From the NCBI GenBank assembly GCA_025924315.1, contig JAICIO010000004.1, positions 1 through 64,000 of the forward strand: a stretch of DNA of 64,000 nt, read 5' to 3'. Position numbers and translations under genes: made by a program. This document shows positions 1 to 8,471 of the stretch, piece by piece (within the stretch, counting starts at the first letter, position 1; every line of letters begins with the position of its first letter). The notes under the pieces are model-generated. The model searched no databases. It was not told the DNA's origin and saw nothing but the letters and a program-made list of their open reading frames with translations. This DNA is from Phycisphaerae bacterium (GTDB lineage Bacteria > Planctomycetota > Phycisphaerae > Tepidisphaerales > Tepidisphaeraceae).

Positions 1-893
<893 letters not shown>

Positions 894-931
894 TTTCGTC
901 TTCCTCTTCTCCTCTTTTGCTCCTCTCCTAT

Positions 932-1933
932 TCACTTCGCGGGGTAGTACTTGTCGACGTTGTCCTTCGTCAGGAAAACATGGTCGGTATAAAACTTGTC
1001 CGGGATCGTTTCGCCCTTCATGCGCTTGACGAGCGCGGGGATGATTTTGTCGCCGTACTTTTCGGGGAAGCTGGCGGTGGTGCCGACCATTGGCGTGTCC
1101 GCTTTGCGGATTTCTTCGCGACCGCGATCGCTGCCGTCGACCGCGACGACCGCGATGTCCTTCTTGCGCCCGAGCGACTCGGCCGCGGCGATCGAGCCGA
1201 GGGCGGTGTCGTCGTTGATGCAGACGACTGCGATGTGATGCGCGTTCGGTAGCGTGCTGAGCGCGTCCTTCACGAGGCGATTCGCTTCTTCGAGCGTGTT
1301 TTTACTGTCGAGATGTTTCACCTTCGAGTCGTCGATCTTGCCGACGACCGATTCGAGCCCATCGCGCTGTCCCTTCATGCGCGCCGCCGGCACCGGACCG
1401 GACTGTGGAAGCTCGAGCATGATCAGCGCATCGACCTGACCGTTCCAATTCTTCTTGATCCAGTTGCCGAGTCCTTCGCCGGCCATATTGCCCGCCTGCG
1501 TGTTGTTCACGCCGAAGAACGTGGCGCCTTCCATCGGAATGTCGATCGCGATCACCGGGATTTTCTCGGCGTTGAACTTCTCCATGATCGCCTTGCCGAA
1601 CTGCTCATCGGTCTGAAACTCAATCACGCCCTGCACGCCCTGCACGAGCATGTTATCGGCGTTGGCGAGCGCGGTCTGGCCGTCCATGCGATTGTTCATC
1701 ACGACAAGGTCGATATTGCCGGCTTCCTTGGCGGCGCGTTCGATACCCTCGCGGACGCGGACGGCGAAGGGAAAATCTTCGGCGATATTTGCGAAGCCGA
1801 CTTTGTATCGCGTGCCTGAGGATTGGGTGGTGGCCGACGAACTGGACGAGTTTCCGCGGTTGCAGCTGATGGAGAGCACAAGTCCGAGGAGGGCGATGCA
1901 GACACCGAGGGCGCGAGAGCGATATCGGAACAT
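932..1933 (-). CDS. Sugar ABC transporter substrate-binding lipoprotein
   Basis: This is the extracytoplasmic sugar-binding component of the importer whose ATPase follows directly downstream. The protein is about 333 residues, starting MFRYRSRALG. A hydrophobic segment and a lipobox LSISC put the lipidated Cys at about residue 24, followed by a Ser-rich tether. The body has the Peripla_BP_4 (RbsB-like) pattern: KVGFANIAEDFPFAVRVREG near the start, VVMNNRMDGQ, GVIEFQTDEQ, IDIPMEGATFFGVNN, then CINDDTALGSIAAAE and VAVDGSDRG in the second lobe. An in-frame start 126 bases further upstream would add residues encoded by a dispersed hairpin, so it was rejected. The chosen ATG has AGGAG five to six bases upstream. 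The ligand is probably a monosaccharide, but this is an inference from family. Confidence 0.92.
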   Translation of the reverse strand: MFRYRSRALGVCIALLGLVLSISCNRGNSSSSSATTQSSGTRYKVGFANIAEDFPFAVRVREGIERAAKEAGNIDLVVMNNRMDGQTALANADNMLVQGVQGVIEFQTDEQFGKAIMEKFNAEKIPVIAIDIPMEGATFFGVNNTQAGNMAGEGLGNWIKKNWNGQVDALIMLELPQSGPVPAARMKGQRDGLESVVGKIDDSKVKHLDSKNTLEEANRLVKDALSTLPNAHHIAVVCINDDTALGSIAAAESLGRKKDIAVVAVDGSDRGREEIRKADTPMVGTTASFPEKYGDKIIPALVKRMKGETIPDKFYTDHVFLTKDNVDKYYPAK

Positions 1934-2018
1934 GGGTCTCCTGAAGGTTGTGGCGAAGTCTAAACGACGGGAAAAGGCGGTCAAGGACGACGCGACCTTG
2001 TTAGACTTCGCGGCGTCT

Positions 2019-2092
2019 GTCATTCTGAGCGAAGCGAAGAATCTCGGGTTCGGAAGCAACTTGCGATATCGAGATCCTTCGCTTCGCTCAGA
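2019..2092. repeat. Dispersed hairpin, CTGAGCGAAGCGAAG family (first copy)
   Basis: The left arm at 2021-2045 (CATTCTGAGCGAAGCG and on) pairs imperfectly with 2071-2092. The second copy is at 10429-10507. From memory, this hairpin type occurs in many unrelated soil bacteria and is often mistranslated as a peptide containing LSEAKNL. The 324-base stretch 1934-2257 holds this element, the next one and a remnant, and no gene that can be supported. Confidence 0.8.
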
Positions 2093-2108
2093 GCCTGTGA
2101 CTTTTTAT

Positions 2109-2183
2109 GACGAGCCGCGACCGTCAGGGAGCGGTTTGTGCGATGTTGAAACGAGAAACGCTCCCTTACGGTCGCGGCTCGTT
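2109..2183. repeat. Dispersed hairpin, GAGCCGCGACCGT family
   Basis: The left arm at about 2110-2133 (CGAGCCGCGACCGTCAGGGA) pairs with 2159-2182 (CTCCCTTACGGTCGCGGCTC). It lies directly after the previous hairpin. A fragment CTCTCAGGATGACAGAG at 2207-2223 resembles the distal end of that earlier family, suggesting insertion next to or into an older copy. Confidence 0.75.
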
Positions 2184-2257
2184 CACTCATTCCAAAACGT
2201 CACACTCTCTCAGGATGACAGAGTCTTCTGGAAGCCGTGTCATCAAAAGGAGCTCGA

Positions 2258-3457
2258 ATGGACTTCATCACTTCTCGGCGGACGTTTCTTCAGGCGGTGG
2301 GTGTGGGAACCGTGGCGCTCGGCGCTGCATCGACGATTCGCGGCGCTGATAAACCGATTCAGGGATTCGAACAGCAAGTAGCCGATCCGAATGCATCGCA
2401 AGACTGGAAGCCCGTGTCAGACAAAAAGGTTCGCGTCGGCATTGTCGGTTATGGCGTGTGCAAGTTCGGTTCGGCGTTTGGATTTCAGGATCACCCGAAT
2501 GTCGAAGTCGTCGCGGTGAGCGATTTGATCCCGGATCGTTGCGCGGAACTCGCGAAGGAATGCCGGTGTGCGAAGACGTATCCGTCGCTGGAAGAAATGG
2601 TGAAGGACGACACGGTCGAGGCGATCTTTCTCGCCACCGATGCGCCGCATCACGCGGAGCACGCGATCCTCACCTTGAAGCACGGCAAGCATGTTGCGAG
2701 CGCGGTGCCGGCGGTGTTCGGGTCGCTCGAGCAGGCGGATCAGTTGCTCGAAGCGGTGAAGAGCACCGGGCGGAAGTACATGATGTTCGAGACGTCGTAC
2801 TTTCATCCGGATCTGTACGCGATTCGCACGTTGTACAACGCGGGATTGCTTGGGAAGCTGACGTACAGCGAAGGCGAGTATTTTCACTTCATGCCGGAGC
2901 CGGTCGATTCATACAAAGGCTGGCGGATCGGGCTTCCGCCGCAGTGGTATCCGACGCATTCGAACGCGTATTACGTTGGCGCGAGCGGAGGCAGCTTCAC
3001 CGAAGTGTCGTGCATCGGCATGCCGAGCCGCATCTCGCACCTGCAGCCGGCAAACAACAGTTACAAGAATGCGTTCGGCACGGAGATCGCGCTGTTTCGT
3101 ACGAGCGAAGGCGGGATGTCGCGCATGGCGGTGAGCTGGGACACGCCCGGTTTCGGCGGAGAAATGGGCCGCGTGCGCGGGCAGCTTGGATCGTTCTATG
3201 AAAAGTTCCAGGGCGCGGCGGACGTGAAACTTCCGAACCTCAATCGCCCGCCGCTTCCGCCGACGGTTCAGCCCGGCGGGCATGGCGGATCGCACGGTTA
3301 TCTCATGAACGAATTCGTCACCGCGATTTTGCAGGATCGCAAGCCGCTGGTGGACATTGTCCATGCGCTGAACATGACGGTCGGCGGGATTGTCGCGCAT
3401 CAATCCGCGCTCAAAGACGGCGAGTTGATAAAGATTCCGCAGTATTCCCTGACGTGA
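2258..3457 (+). CDS. Gfo/Idh/MocA family oxidoreductase with Tat signal
   Basis: A predicted NAD(P)-dependent sugar or inositol oxidoreductase of about 399 residues, exported folded by the Tat system. The N-terminus MDFITSRRTFLQAVGVG has a twin-arginine motif followed by a hydrophobic stretch. The Rossmann region follows with VRVGIVGYGVCKFG, then VSDLIPDRCAELAKEC and LATDAPHHAEHAILTLKHGK. The usual EKP of the family is replaced near SAVPAVFGSLEQ, so the catalytic Lys of the canonical motif is not obvious. The C-terminal alpha/beta domain contains GASGGSFTEVSCIGM and ends with a typical NMTVGGIVAHQSAL helix. The start at ATG 2258 is supported by AAGGAG about six bases upstream. In planctomycetes such exported members often sit with carbohydrate genes; here a sugar ABC importer is divergent. 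The substrate is unknown. Confidence 0.9.
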   Translation: MDFITSRRTFLQAVGVGTVALGAASTIRGADKPIQGFEQQVADPNASQDWKPVSDKKVRVGIVGYGVCKFGSAFGFQDHPNVEVVAVSDLIPDRCAELAKECRCAKTYPSLEEMVKDDTVEAIFLATDAPHHAEHAILTLKHGKHVASAVPAVFGSLEQADQLLEAVKSTGRKYMMFETSYFHPDLYAIRTLYNAGLLGKLTYSEGEYFHFMPEPVDSYKGWRIGLPPQWYPTHSNAYYVGASGGSFTEVSCIGMPSRISHLQPANNSYKNAFGTEIALFRTSEGGMSRMAVSWDTPGFGGEMGRVRGQLGSFYEKFQGAADVKLPNLNRPPLPPTVQPGGHGGSHGYLMNEFVTAILQDRKPLVDIVHALNMTVGGIVAHQSALKDGELIKIPQYSLT

Positions 3458-3466
3458 TGGTTGAAT

Positions 3467-3540
3467 GTAGGGTGCGCTTCAGCGCACCGGTTATTCTTTC
3501 GTCGAAAACCGGATATCCGGTGCGCTGAAGCGCACCCTAC
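3467..3540. repeat. Intergenic hairpin, GTAGGGTGCGC family (copy 1)
   Basis: The arms are GTAGGGTGCGCTTCAGCGCA at 3467 onward and the reverse complement ending at 3540. The inner bases carry CCGGTTATT against a degenerate partner. Related copies lie at 13723-13796, 50992-51065 and 61453-61529. It sits between the oxidoreductase and the copper protein, and lacks a T-run typical of an intrinsic terminator. Confidence 0.85.
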
Positions 3541-3605
3541 AGAACGTGCGCTGTGATATTCGTTGACCGCCCATATGTTGGATGAGTCGTTACGAAAGGA
3601 AATCG

Positions 3606-3950
3606 ATGACTCATCAACATGTCACCGAAGAAATGCGGAAATGCATTGAACAATGTTCGAAATGTCACGACGTCTGTCTTGAAACGATGCAATACTGCCT
3701 TCATCAGGGCGGAAAACATTCAGATCCACATCACATCCGGCTGATGGAAGACTGCGTCGAGATCTGCCAGACGAGCGCGAACTTCATGCTCCGCGGATCG
3801 GATCTTCACAAGTTTACGTGTCGTGCGTGTGCTGAAGTTTGCAAGCGCTGTGCGGACGATTGCGGGAAGATGAGCGACGACGCGACGATGAAGAAGTGCG
3901 CCGACACCTGCCGCGCCTGCGCCGAATCGTGCCAGAAGATGAGCGCATGA
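3606..3950 (+). CDS. Four-helix-bundle copper-binding protein (DUF326 / Csp-like)
   Basis: A small cytosolic-looking protein of 114 residues with 16 cysteines, most in CxxC or CxxxC spacing along predicted helices (MRKCIEQCSKCHDVC, CRACAEVCKRCADDC, CADTCRACAESC). This pattern matches the DUF326 or copper storage protein-like family, in which Cys lining the core of a four-helix bundle bind many Cu(I) ions. No signal peptide is visible, which would fit a cytosolic Csp3-like protein. The start at ATG 3606 has AAAGGA upstream; an earlier in-frame ATG at 3582 lacks this. The stop overlaps the start of the GH43 gene as ATGA, so the two are probably co-transcribed, an unexpected pairing. Copper storage or detoxification is inferred from the family. 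Confidence 0.88.
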   Translation: MTHQHVTEEMRKCIEQCSKCHDVCLETMQYCLHQGGKHSDPHHIRLMEDCVEICQTSANFMLRGSDLHKFTCRACAEVCKRCADDCGKMSDDATMKKCADTCRACAESCQKMSA

Positions 3951-5236
3951 TCCGCAGCGACTCGACGATGAGACAGGTCATCGGTTTGCTGACGTTCGCA
4001 CTGCTGATCGCTGTCACTGCTTGCGCGCAGCCGGTCGACATCACGCGCGTGCATGATCCGTCGATCATCAAAGCCGGTGGCGCTTACTACGTTTTCTCGA
4101 CGGGCATCGGTGTACCGATCCGGCGTTCGACCGACCTTGTGAAATGGGAGCCCCTCGGTCGCGTGTTTGATCGCACGCCCGACTGGGCGCTGAAGACGAT
4201 TCCGGGTGCGCAGCTGGGCATGTGGGCGCCGGATATTTCGTATTACAACGGCCTCTATCATTTGTATTACGCCGTGTCGACCTTCGGCAGCAATCGCTCA
4301 TGCATTGGATTGGCGACGAACAAGACGCTCGATCCGAACAGCCGCGATTATCGGTGGCTCGATCAGGGCATGGTCATCGCGTCGAATGTGAAGAACCGCG
4401 ATGACTGGAACGCGATCGACCCCAATCTCGTGCTCGATGAGAAGGGCCAGCCGTGGCTGGCGTTCGGCTCGTTTTGGAGCGGCATCAAGCTCGTTCGCCT
4501 CGACCGCGCAACGGGCAAACGCGCGGCCGATTCAAACGAAGTGCTCTCGATTGCGAGTCGCGGCGGCGGCCCGATTGAAGCGCCGTTCATCGTTCGCAAA
4601 GGCGAGTACTTTTATCTCTTCGTCTCATTCGACTACTGCTGTCGCGGAAAGGACAGCACGTACAAGATCATGGTCGGCCGATCGAAGCACGTCACCGGCC
4701 CGTATCTCGCGCGCGACGGCAAGGCAATGATGGACGGCGGGGCGACGGCGGTTCTGGCGAGCTACGGCCACGTGCGCGGTCCCGGCCATTGCGCCGTGCT
4801 TCAGGAAAAGGACGGCGATTGGCTCGCGCATCATTTCTACGACGCGGACAACAACGGCAAGCCCGCGCTCCAGGTTCGTCCGCTCGTTTGGACGAACGAT
4901 GGTTGGCCCCTCGCCGGCGAGCCGGTGGCCTATGGGCCGGCGGTGAAGGATCTTTCCGTGCTCGGGCGCTGGGATCATTACGTCGATGACAAAAAAGTAG
5001 ATGCGATCGATCTGCTCGAGAACGGTCACATCAACAAACCGGATGGGAAGGCGACGTGGTCGCTCGATGGACATTCATTGAAGCTGATCTGGCCGCGAAC
5101 GGGTGCGGCAAACGGGACGTGGACGGATGAATGCATCGTCGGCCGCGACGGGAAGTGGTACGCAGGAAGAAACGAGAAAGGCGACCTGATCCGCGGAATT
5201 CGTGTGGATGCGCAAGCGGCTCACGGATCCCAGTGA
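3947..5236 (+). CDS. Glycoside hydrolase family 43 arabinan endo-1,5-alpha-L-arabinosidase
   Basis: A secreted arabinan-degrading enzyme of about 429 residues. A hydrophobic N-terminus ends in AVTAC, a possible lipobox or signal-peptidase region near residue 26. The five-bladed propeller signature is clear: the general base is in HDPS (Asp37), then MWAPDISYYNGLYHLYYAVS, IDPNLVLDEKGQPWLAFGSF, a probable catalytic acid in PIEAPFIV, YYLFVS-like FYLFVSFDYCCRG, and GPGHCAV. These are the hallmarks of endo-arabinanases in GH43. A C-terminal beta domain of about 100 residues follows. The start is chosen at 3947, where ATGA overlaps the copper protein stop; ATG 3968 is an alternative. Its last 16 bases overlap the convergent pseudopilin gene. 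It probably feeds arabinose oligomers to importers such as the ABC system at the left edge. Confidence 0.92.
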   Translation: MIRSDSTMRQVIGLLTFALLIAVTACAQPVDITRVHDPSIIKAGGAYYVFSTGIGVPIRRSTDLVKWEPLGRVFDRTPDWALKTIPGAQLGMWAPDISYYNGLYHLYYAVSTFGSNRSCIGLATNKTLDPNSRDYRWLDQGMVIASNVKNRDDWNAIDPNLVLDEKGQPWLAFGSFWSGIKLVRLDRATGKRAADSNEVLSIASRGGGPIEAPFIVRKGEYFYLFVSFDYCCRGKDSTYKIMVGRSKHVTGPYLARDGKAMMDGGATAVLASYGHVRGPGHCAVLQEKDGDWLAHHFYDADNNGKPALQVRPLVWTNDGWPLAGEPVAYGPAVKDLSVLGRWDHYVDDKKVDAIDLLENGHINKPDGKATWSLDGHSLKLIWPRTGAANGTWTDECIVGRDGKWYAGRNEKGDLIRGIRVDAQAAHGSQ

Positions 5237-6021
5237 AACTCGCCTTCCTGGGCGGGCATGGGATTGAAGATCACGTGGCCGTCAACGAAGCCGATGCTCC
5301 CTTTGTGCGCGTAGTGCCAGTCATATCCCCAATACAAACACGCGTCGAAGAAGAGAACTGTGTTGCTGGCGTCGTGCACTGAGCCGATTTTGACTTCATC
5401 GAGTCCGCCGTCGTGCCGCGGTTGGGGGCGAAGGGGATAGCCGTTGGCGTTGAAGTTGTAGCTGTTGCCAACCCAATCGAACTGACTGTCGGCGGGGTAC
5501 GGCGTGAGATTTGGATCGTAAGTCCACGGCGCATTGTCATCGCACGGGCAGCGGAACATTTCGATCTTTCCGCCGACGTAACGATTGAGCGGCCGTGGGA
5601 CCACGCGGTTGAAGAAGTCGGACTGGTCGAGGTTCTTGTTGCCCGCCTCGCGTCCGCCGTAGGCATACCAATCCATTCCATCGGTATCGAGATCTGCGCC
5701 GCGCCAGAATGCCGTTCCGCGATTGTCGTTGAGATAGGATTGGAAGGCGAAATAAACCTGCCGCAGATTGCTCGCGCAGGCGACGATCTGCGCCGATTGC
5801 CGCGCCCGCTTGAGCGCTGGGAGGAGCAATGACATCAGTACTGCGATGATCGCAATGACAACGATCAGTTCGACAATCGAGAAGGCATGTGGAGACCGGG
5901 AGGGCGAGGCTCCCGCCGAGCCGTCTGCGTCGGATTGATCCGCAGATTTCGCAGATTGCGCAGATTTAGAAAACGGGTTGAATTCGATCTGCGAAAATCT
6001 GCGTAATCTGCGGATCATCAT
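5221..6021 (-). CDS. Pseudopilin-like protein with repeat-derived leader (H-X9-DG type)
   Basis: A type II secretion/pseudopilin-like protein anchored by one N-terminal helix. The methylation-type segment is FSIVELIVVIAIIAVLMSLL with Glu at +5, followed by the usual LLPALKRARQSAQ and CASNLRQVYFAFQSYLNDN. The C-terminus carries HKGSIGFVDGHVIF, matching the H-X9-DG pattern. The start is uncertain: no ATG, GTG or TTG lies in frame between the hydrophobic segment and the nested hairpin at 5897-6049. The first candidates are the paired ATGs at 6021-6016, inside the repeat, giving a leader of about 46 residues against 7-17 in the six other members of this window. An even longer start at 6093 would overlap the upstream sigma-factor gene. 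Expression and processing are therefore doubtful. It overlaps the convergent GH43 gene by 16 bases. Confidence 0.8.
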   Translation of the reverse strand: MMIRRLRRFSQIEFNPFSKSAQSAKSADQSDADGSAGASPSRSPHAFSIVELIVVIAIIAVLMSLLLPALKRARQSAQIVACASNLRQVYFAFQSYLNDNRGTAFWRGADLDTDGMDWYAYGGREAGNKNLDQSDFFNRVVPRPLNRYVGGKIEMFRCPCDDNAPWTYDPNLTPYPADSQFDWVGNSYNFNANGYPLRPQPRHDGGLDEVKIGSVHDASNTVLFFDACLYWGYDWHYAHKGSIGFVDGHVIFNPMPAQEGEFHWDP

Positions 6022-6049
6022 TCGGCTCGGCAGGAGCCTCGCCCTCCCG
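5897..6049. repeat. Nested hairpins at the 5' end of a pseudopilin gene
   Basis: Two different inverted repeats are nested. The outer arms are 5897-5923 (CGGGAGGGCGAGGCTCCCGC and on) and 6023-6049. The inner arms are 5936-5967 (TGATCCGCAGATTTCGCAGA and on) and 5986-6017. The outer unit is the one in the ABC ATPase gene at 9-103. The inner unit itself contains repeated CGCAGATT words. The candidate start codons of the pseudopilin gene fall between the inner and outer right arms. Confidence 0.85.
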
Positions 6050-6068
6050 AAATGAGAATCGCTTGCGA

Positions 6069-8375
6069 TCACGGTTTCTCTGGTCGATGCCACACGCCGG
6101 TGTGCTGGAAGTTACCATTCGCCGTCGCCCATTGCACGAGCTCGGGGCGATACGCCATCTCCGTGCGATAGACAAACACGCGGCCGTCGGTCAGGCCGAA
6201 GATTACCTCCGCCTTTCCATCTCCATCGATATCGCAAATCGTCGGCTGCGTGCTGTTCGTCACCGTCGCGTCGACGATCATCGGCTTGATCGTCGACGTG
6301 CGTGTTTTCGGATCCCACTTGATCCAATACGTGCCGATGAACAAATCGATGATGCCATCGCCGCCCAGGTCCGCGACCGAAATGCCCGAGCCGGGTATGC
6401 GCTCTGTCCAATTAACGGCACTCTCGGTGAGGTCGCTCGCGGGGATCCGTGCGATGGATCCGTTGGGCGAATCGTTGAGCGTCGTGCCATCGCCGTGAAA
6501 CGCGCAGACATCCATCGAGCGCCGATCGTAGACGATGATCTCCGCCTTCCCGTCGCCGTCGAGATCCGCGAGCGTCGGCGAGGTATCGCCCGTCCAGATC
6601 GACTCCTTCAGCACGCCGTCGATCCTGCCGACACGATGCGTACCTGGGGCGGCGGTGCCGTCCGCACGCCACACGTACAGGTCACTCGCGCCGGCGATGA
6701 CTTCCATTTTGTCGTCGCCGCTCACATCGCCCATCACGGGCGCGAAGCCGACTAAGGTCGGCCAGTGGATTGCGTGCCGCCAGTTGGGCAGCTCGTGTCC
6801 GGTTGCATCGTAGCCGACGACGTCACCCTGACTTTGGTTGTAGCTGTTCTTGTCCACGAAGAGGTGAAACACCTCCGGCTTGCCGTCGCCATTCACGTCG
6901 CCGATGCACGGTGCGAAACCACTCACCGTCGCGAGCGGATGCGTCGGCGGCCAGTTCTTGATCGTCCCGCCCTTGACGTTGGTCAGCGCCGCGCCTGTGA
7001 CGATGTCGGCCACGCCATCACCGTCCATATCGACGAGCGGCGCACTCGCCCACTGGCTGCCGCCGTGCATGGTCGTGGCGTTGCCGTTGCGATCAATCAC
7101 GCGCAGGCCGAGAAAGTACGGCGTCGTGATGACGATCTTCGATCCGCCGGCGCCGTCGGAGCAGACGGAAGGACTGCTGTGCCACGAGGGAAGATAAGAC
7201 GACGCATCGCGCCGCTCACGAACCTGCGGATTGACGAGCTCCGCCGGCCAGCCCGGCACGGGTGTGCCGTCGGCATAAAACGCGAACAGCAGCACCGACG
7301 GCGTCGGCGCGTTGTGAACCAGCGAAACGCCCGGCAGCGATTCGCACGGCACGATGATCGCGAGACGCCCGCTGCCATCGAGATCCGCGACGGAAACCGA
7401 TGCGGTGATCGATCCCGGCAGCGCGAGTGGCCAGCCGGGCATGATTGCGGAATTCGCTGGCGATGCGGCGCGCTGGGCCGCCCATGGTTTTCCGGGCGTC
7501 GCTTTCACCACGGCCTGCCCAACACTTGGCGTCAGCCGGACGGCCGGAGGCGCCGCGTGAATGTATGCTTCAACGCCGCACAGGCCCGCGACAATCACGG
7601 TGAGCGCGCCCACCATTGCCGCGACGGCCTTGATCTTCGCCATGGTCATCGCGCGGACCACCGCATCGGCCAGAGAGGCATTGACCGGTGTCTGGCTCAT
7701 CGCGCTGGCGGCGACTTGCGAGGCATGAAGCGGCGCCGAGTGCGTTCCATGCGCCACCAGCAATCCCATCACCGCGCTCGGCGCCATCGTCATCCCCCGG
7801 CGATGCAACCGCTCGCGGAGACTTTGCACCGCACGCGCCACGCGCTTGCGCGCCGCCTCTTCCGATATCCCGAGCGCCGCGCCGACATCCGGAAAACTCT
7901 TCCCTTGATAGAACCGCAGCAGCAGCGCTTCGCGGTCGCGCTGGTTCAGCCGCGCGATCATCTCTTCGACCAGCGGATTCGACTCGAGTGTCCCCGCTTT
8001 GCCGGTGGTTTCCGTGATTTGCTCCGCCATCGCCGACGCCTTTCGCTCGTGATACGCCCGCCGGCGGTTCGCGCGCAGCAACTGCAGGCAGGTGTAGCGC
8101 GTGACCTTAAACAGCCAGGGACTCAAATGATTTTGCCCCGTCAGTCCACTCGCTTTTCGCGCCAGGATGAGAAACACCGTCTGCGCGACATCGTCTGCCA
8201 AATGTGGATCAGCCACCTGCTGACGGGCGGACGAGTGCACCCAGTTCAGGTGCCGCGCGACGAGTTGTGTGAATGCTTGCGCGTCCCCCGCGATGAAGCG
8301 CGACAGCAATTCGCCGTCCGTCGCGACGGAGTCACCGGACAGCTTGGTTGGTGTGGTCGATGTCAGCACCGGCAT
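6069..8375 (-). CDS. Sigma-70 family factor fused to a membrane span and FG-GAP/VCBS propeller
   Basis: A 768-residue fusion. Residues about 22-105 form sigma region 2 (LLSRFIAGDAQAFTQLVARH, then ADDVAQTVFLILARKASG). Residues about 135-190 form region 4, with a helix-turn-helix in FPDVGAALGISEEAARKRVA. A single hydrophobic helix lies at about 248-270 (MVGALTVIVAGLCGVEA). The rest, from about residue 300, has seven clear Ca-binding-like FG-GAP/VCBS units: DLDGSGRL, DMDGDGVADIV, DVNGDGKPEVF, DVSGDDKMEVI, DLDGDGKAEII, DLGGDGIIDLF and DIDGDGKAEVI. This suggests a seven-bladed propeller outside the membrane and a sigma domain inside. ATG 8375 is chosen for a strong GGAGGAGG eight or so bases upstream; the much longer open frame upstream is antisense to other genes. 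Its target promoters and ligand are unknown. Confidence 0.88.
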   Translation of the reverse strand: MPVLTSTTPTKLSGDSVATDGELLSRFIAGDAQAFTQLVARHLNWVHSSARQQVADPHLADDVAQTVFLILARKASGLTGQNHLSPWLFKVTRYTCLQLLRANRRRAYHERKASAMAEQITETTGKAGTLESNPLVEEMIARLNQRDREALLLRFYQGKSFPDVGAALGISEEAARKRVARAVQSLRERLHRRGMTMAPSAVMGLLVAHGTHSAPLHASQVAASAMSQTPVNASLADAVVRAMTMAKIKAVAAMVGALTVIVAGLCGVEAYIHAAPPAVRLTPSVGQAVVKATPGKPWAAQRAASPANSAIMPGWPLALPGSITASVSVADLDGSGRLAIIVPCESLPGVSLVHNAPTPSVLLFAFYADGTPVPGWPAELVNPQVRERRDASSYLPSWHSSPSVCSDGAGGSKIVITTPYFLGLRVIDRNGNATTMHGGSQWASAPLVDMDGDGVADIVTGAALTNVKGGTIKNWPPTHPLATVSGFAPCIGDVNGDGKPEVFHLFVDKNSYNQSQGDVVGYDATGHELPNWRHAIHWPTLVGFAPVMGDVSGDDKMEVIAGASDLYVWRADGTAAPGTHRVGRIDGVLKESIWTGDTSPTLADLDGDGKAEIIVYDRRSMDVCAFHGDGTTLNDSPNGSIARIPASDLTESAVNWTERIPGSGISVADLGGDGIIDLFIGTYWIKWDPKTRTSTIKPMIVDATVTNSTQPTICDIDGDGKAEVIFGLTDGRVFVYRTEMAYRPELVQWATANGNFQHTGVWHRPEKP

Positions 8376-8471
8376 TACGTGACCTCCTCCGACGCACAGC
8401 GGCGGATCTTTGCACATTAAATCGCCGATTCGCGCAGAAGCGGACAGAAATCCGCTAAGATCGTCCGCCGC

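Noticed and set aside
2019-2183. Insertion sequence remnants
   Set aside because: No transposase frame or target duplication was found; the elements are short hairpins rather than IS ends.
6765-8420. 551-codon open frame on the plus strand opposite the sigma fusion
   Set aside because: Arg/His-rich shadow with no domain; the opposite strand has clear sigma and FG-GAP motifs.
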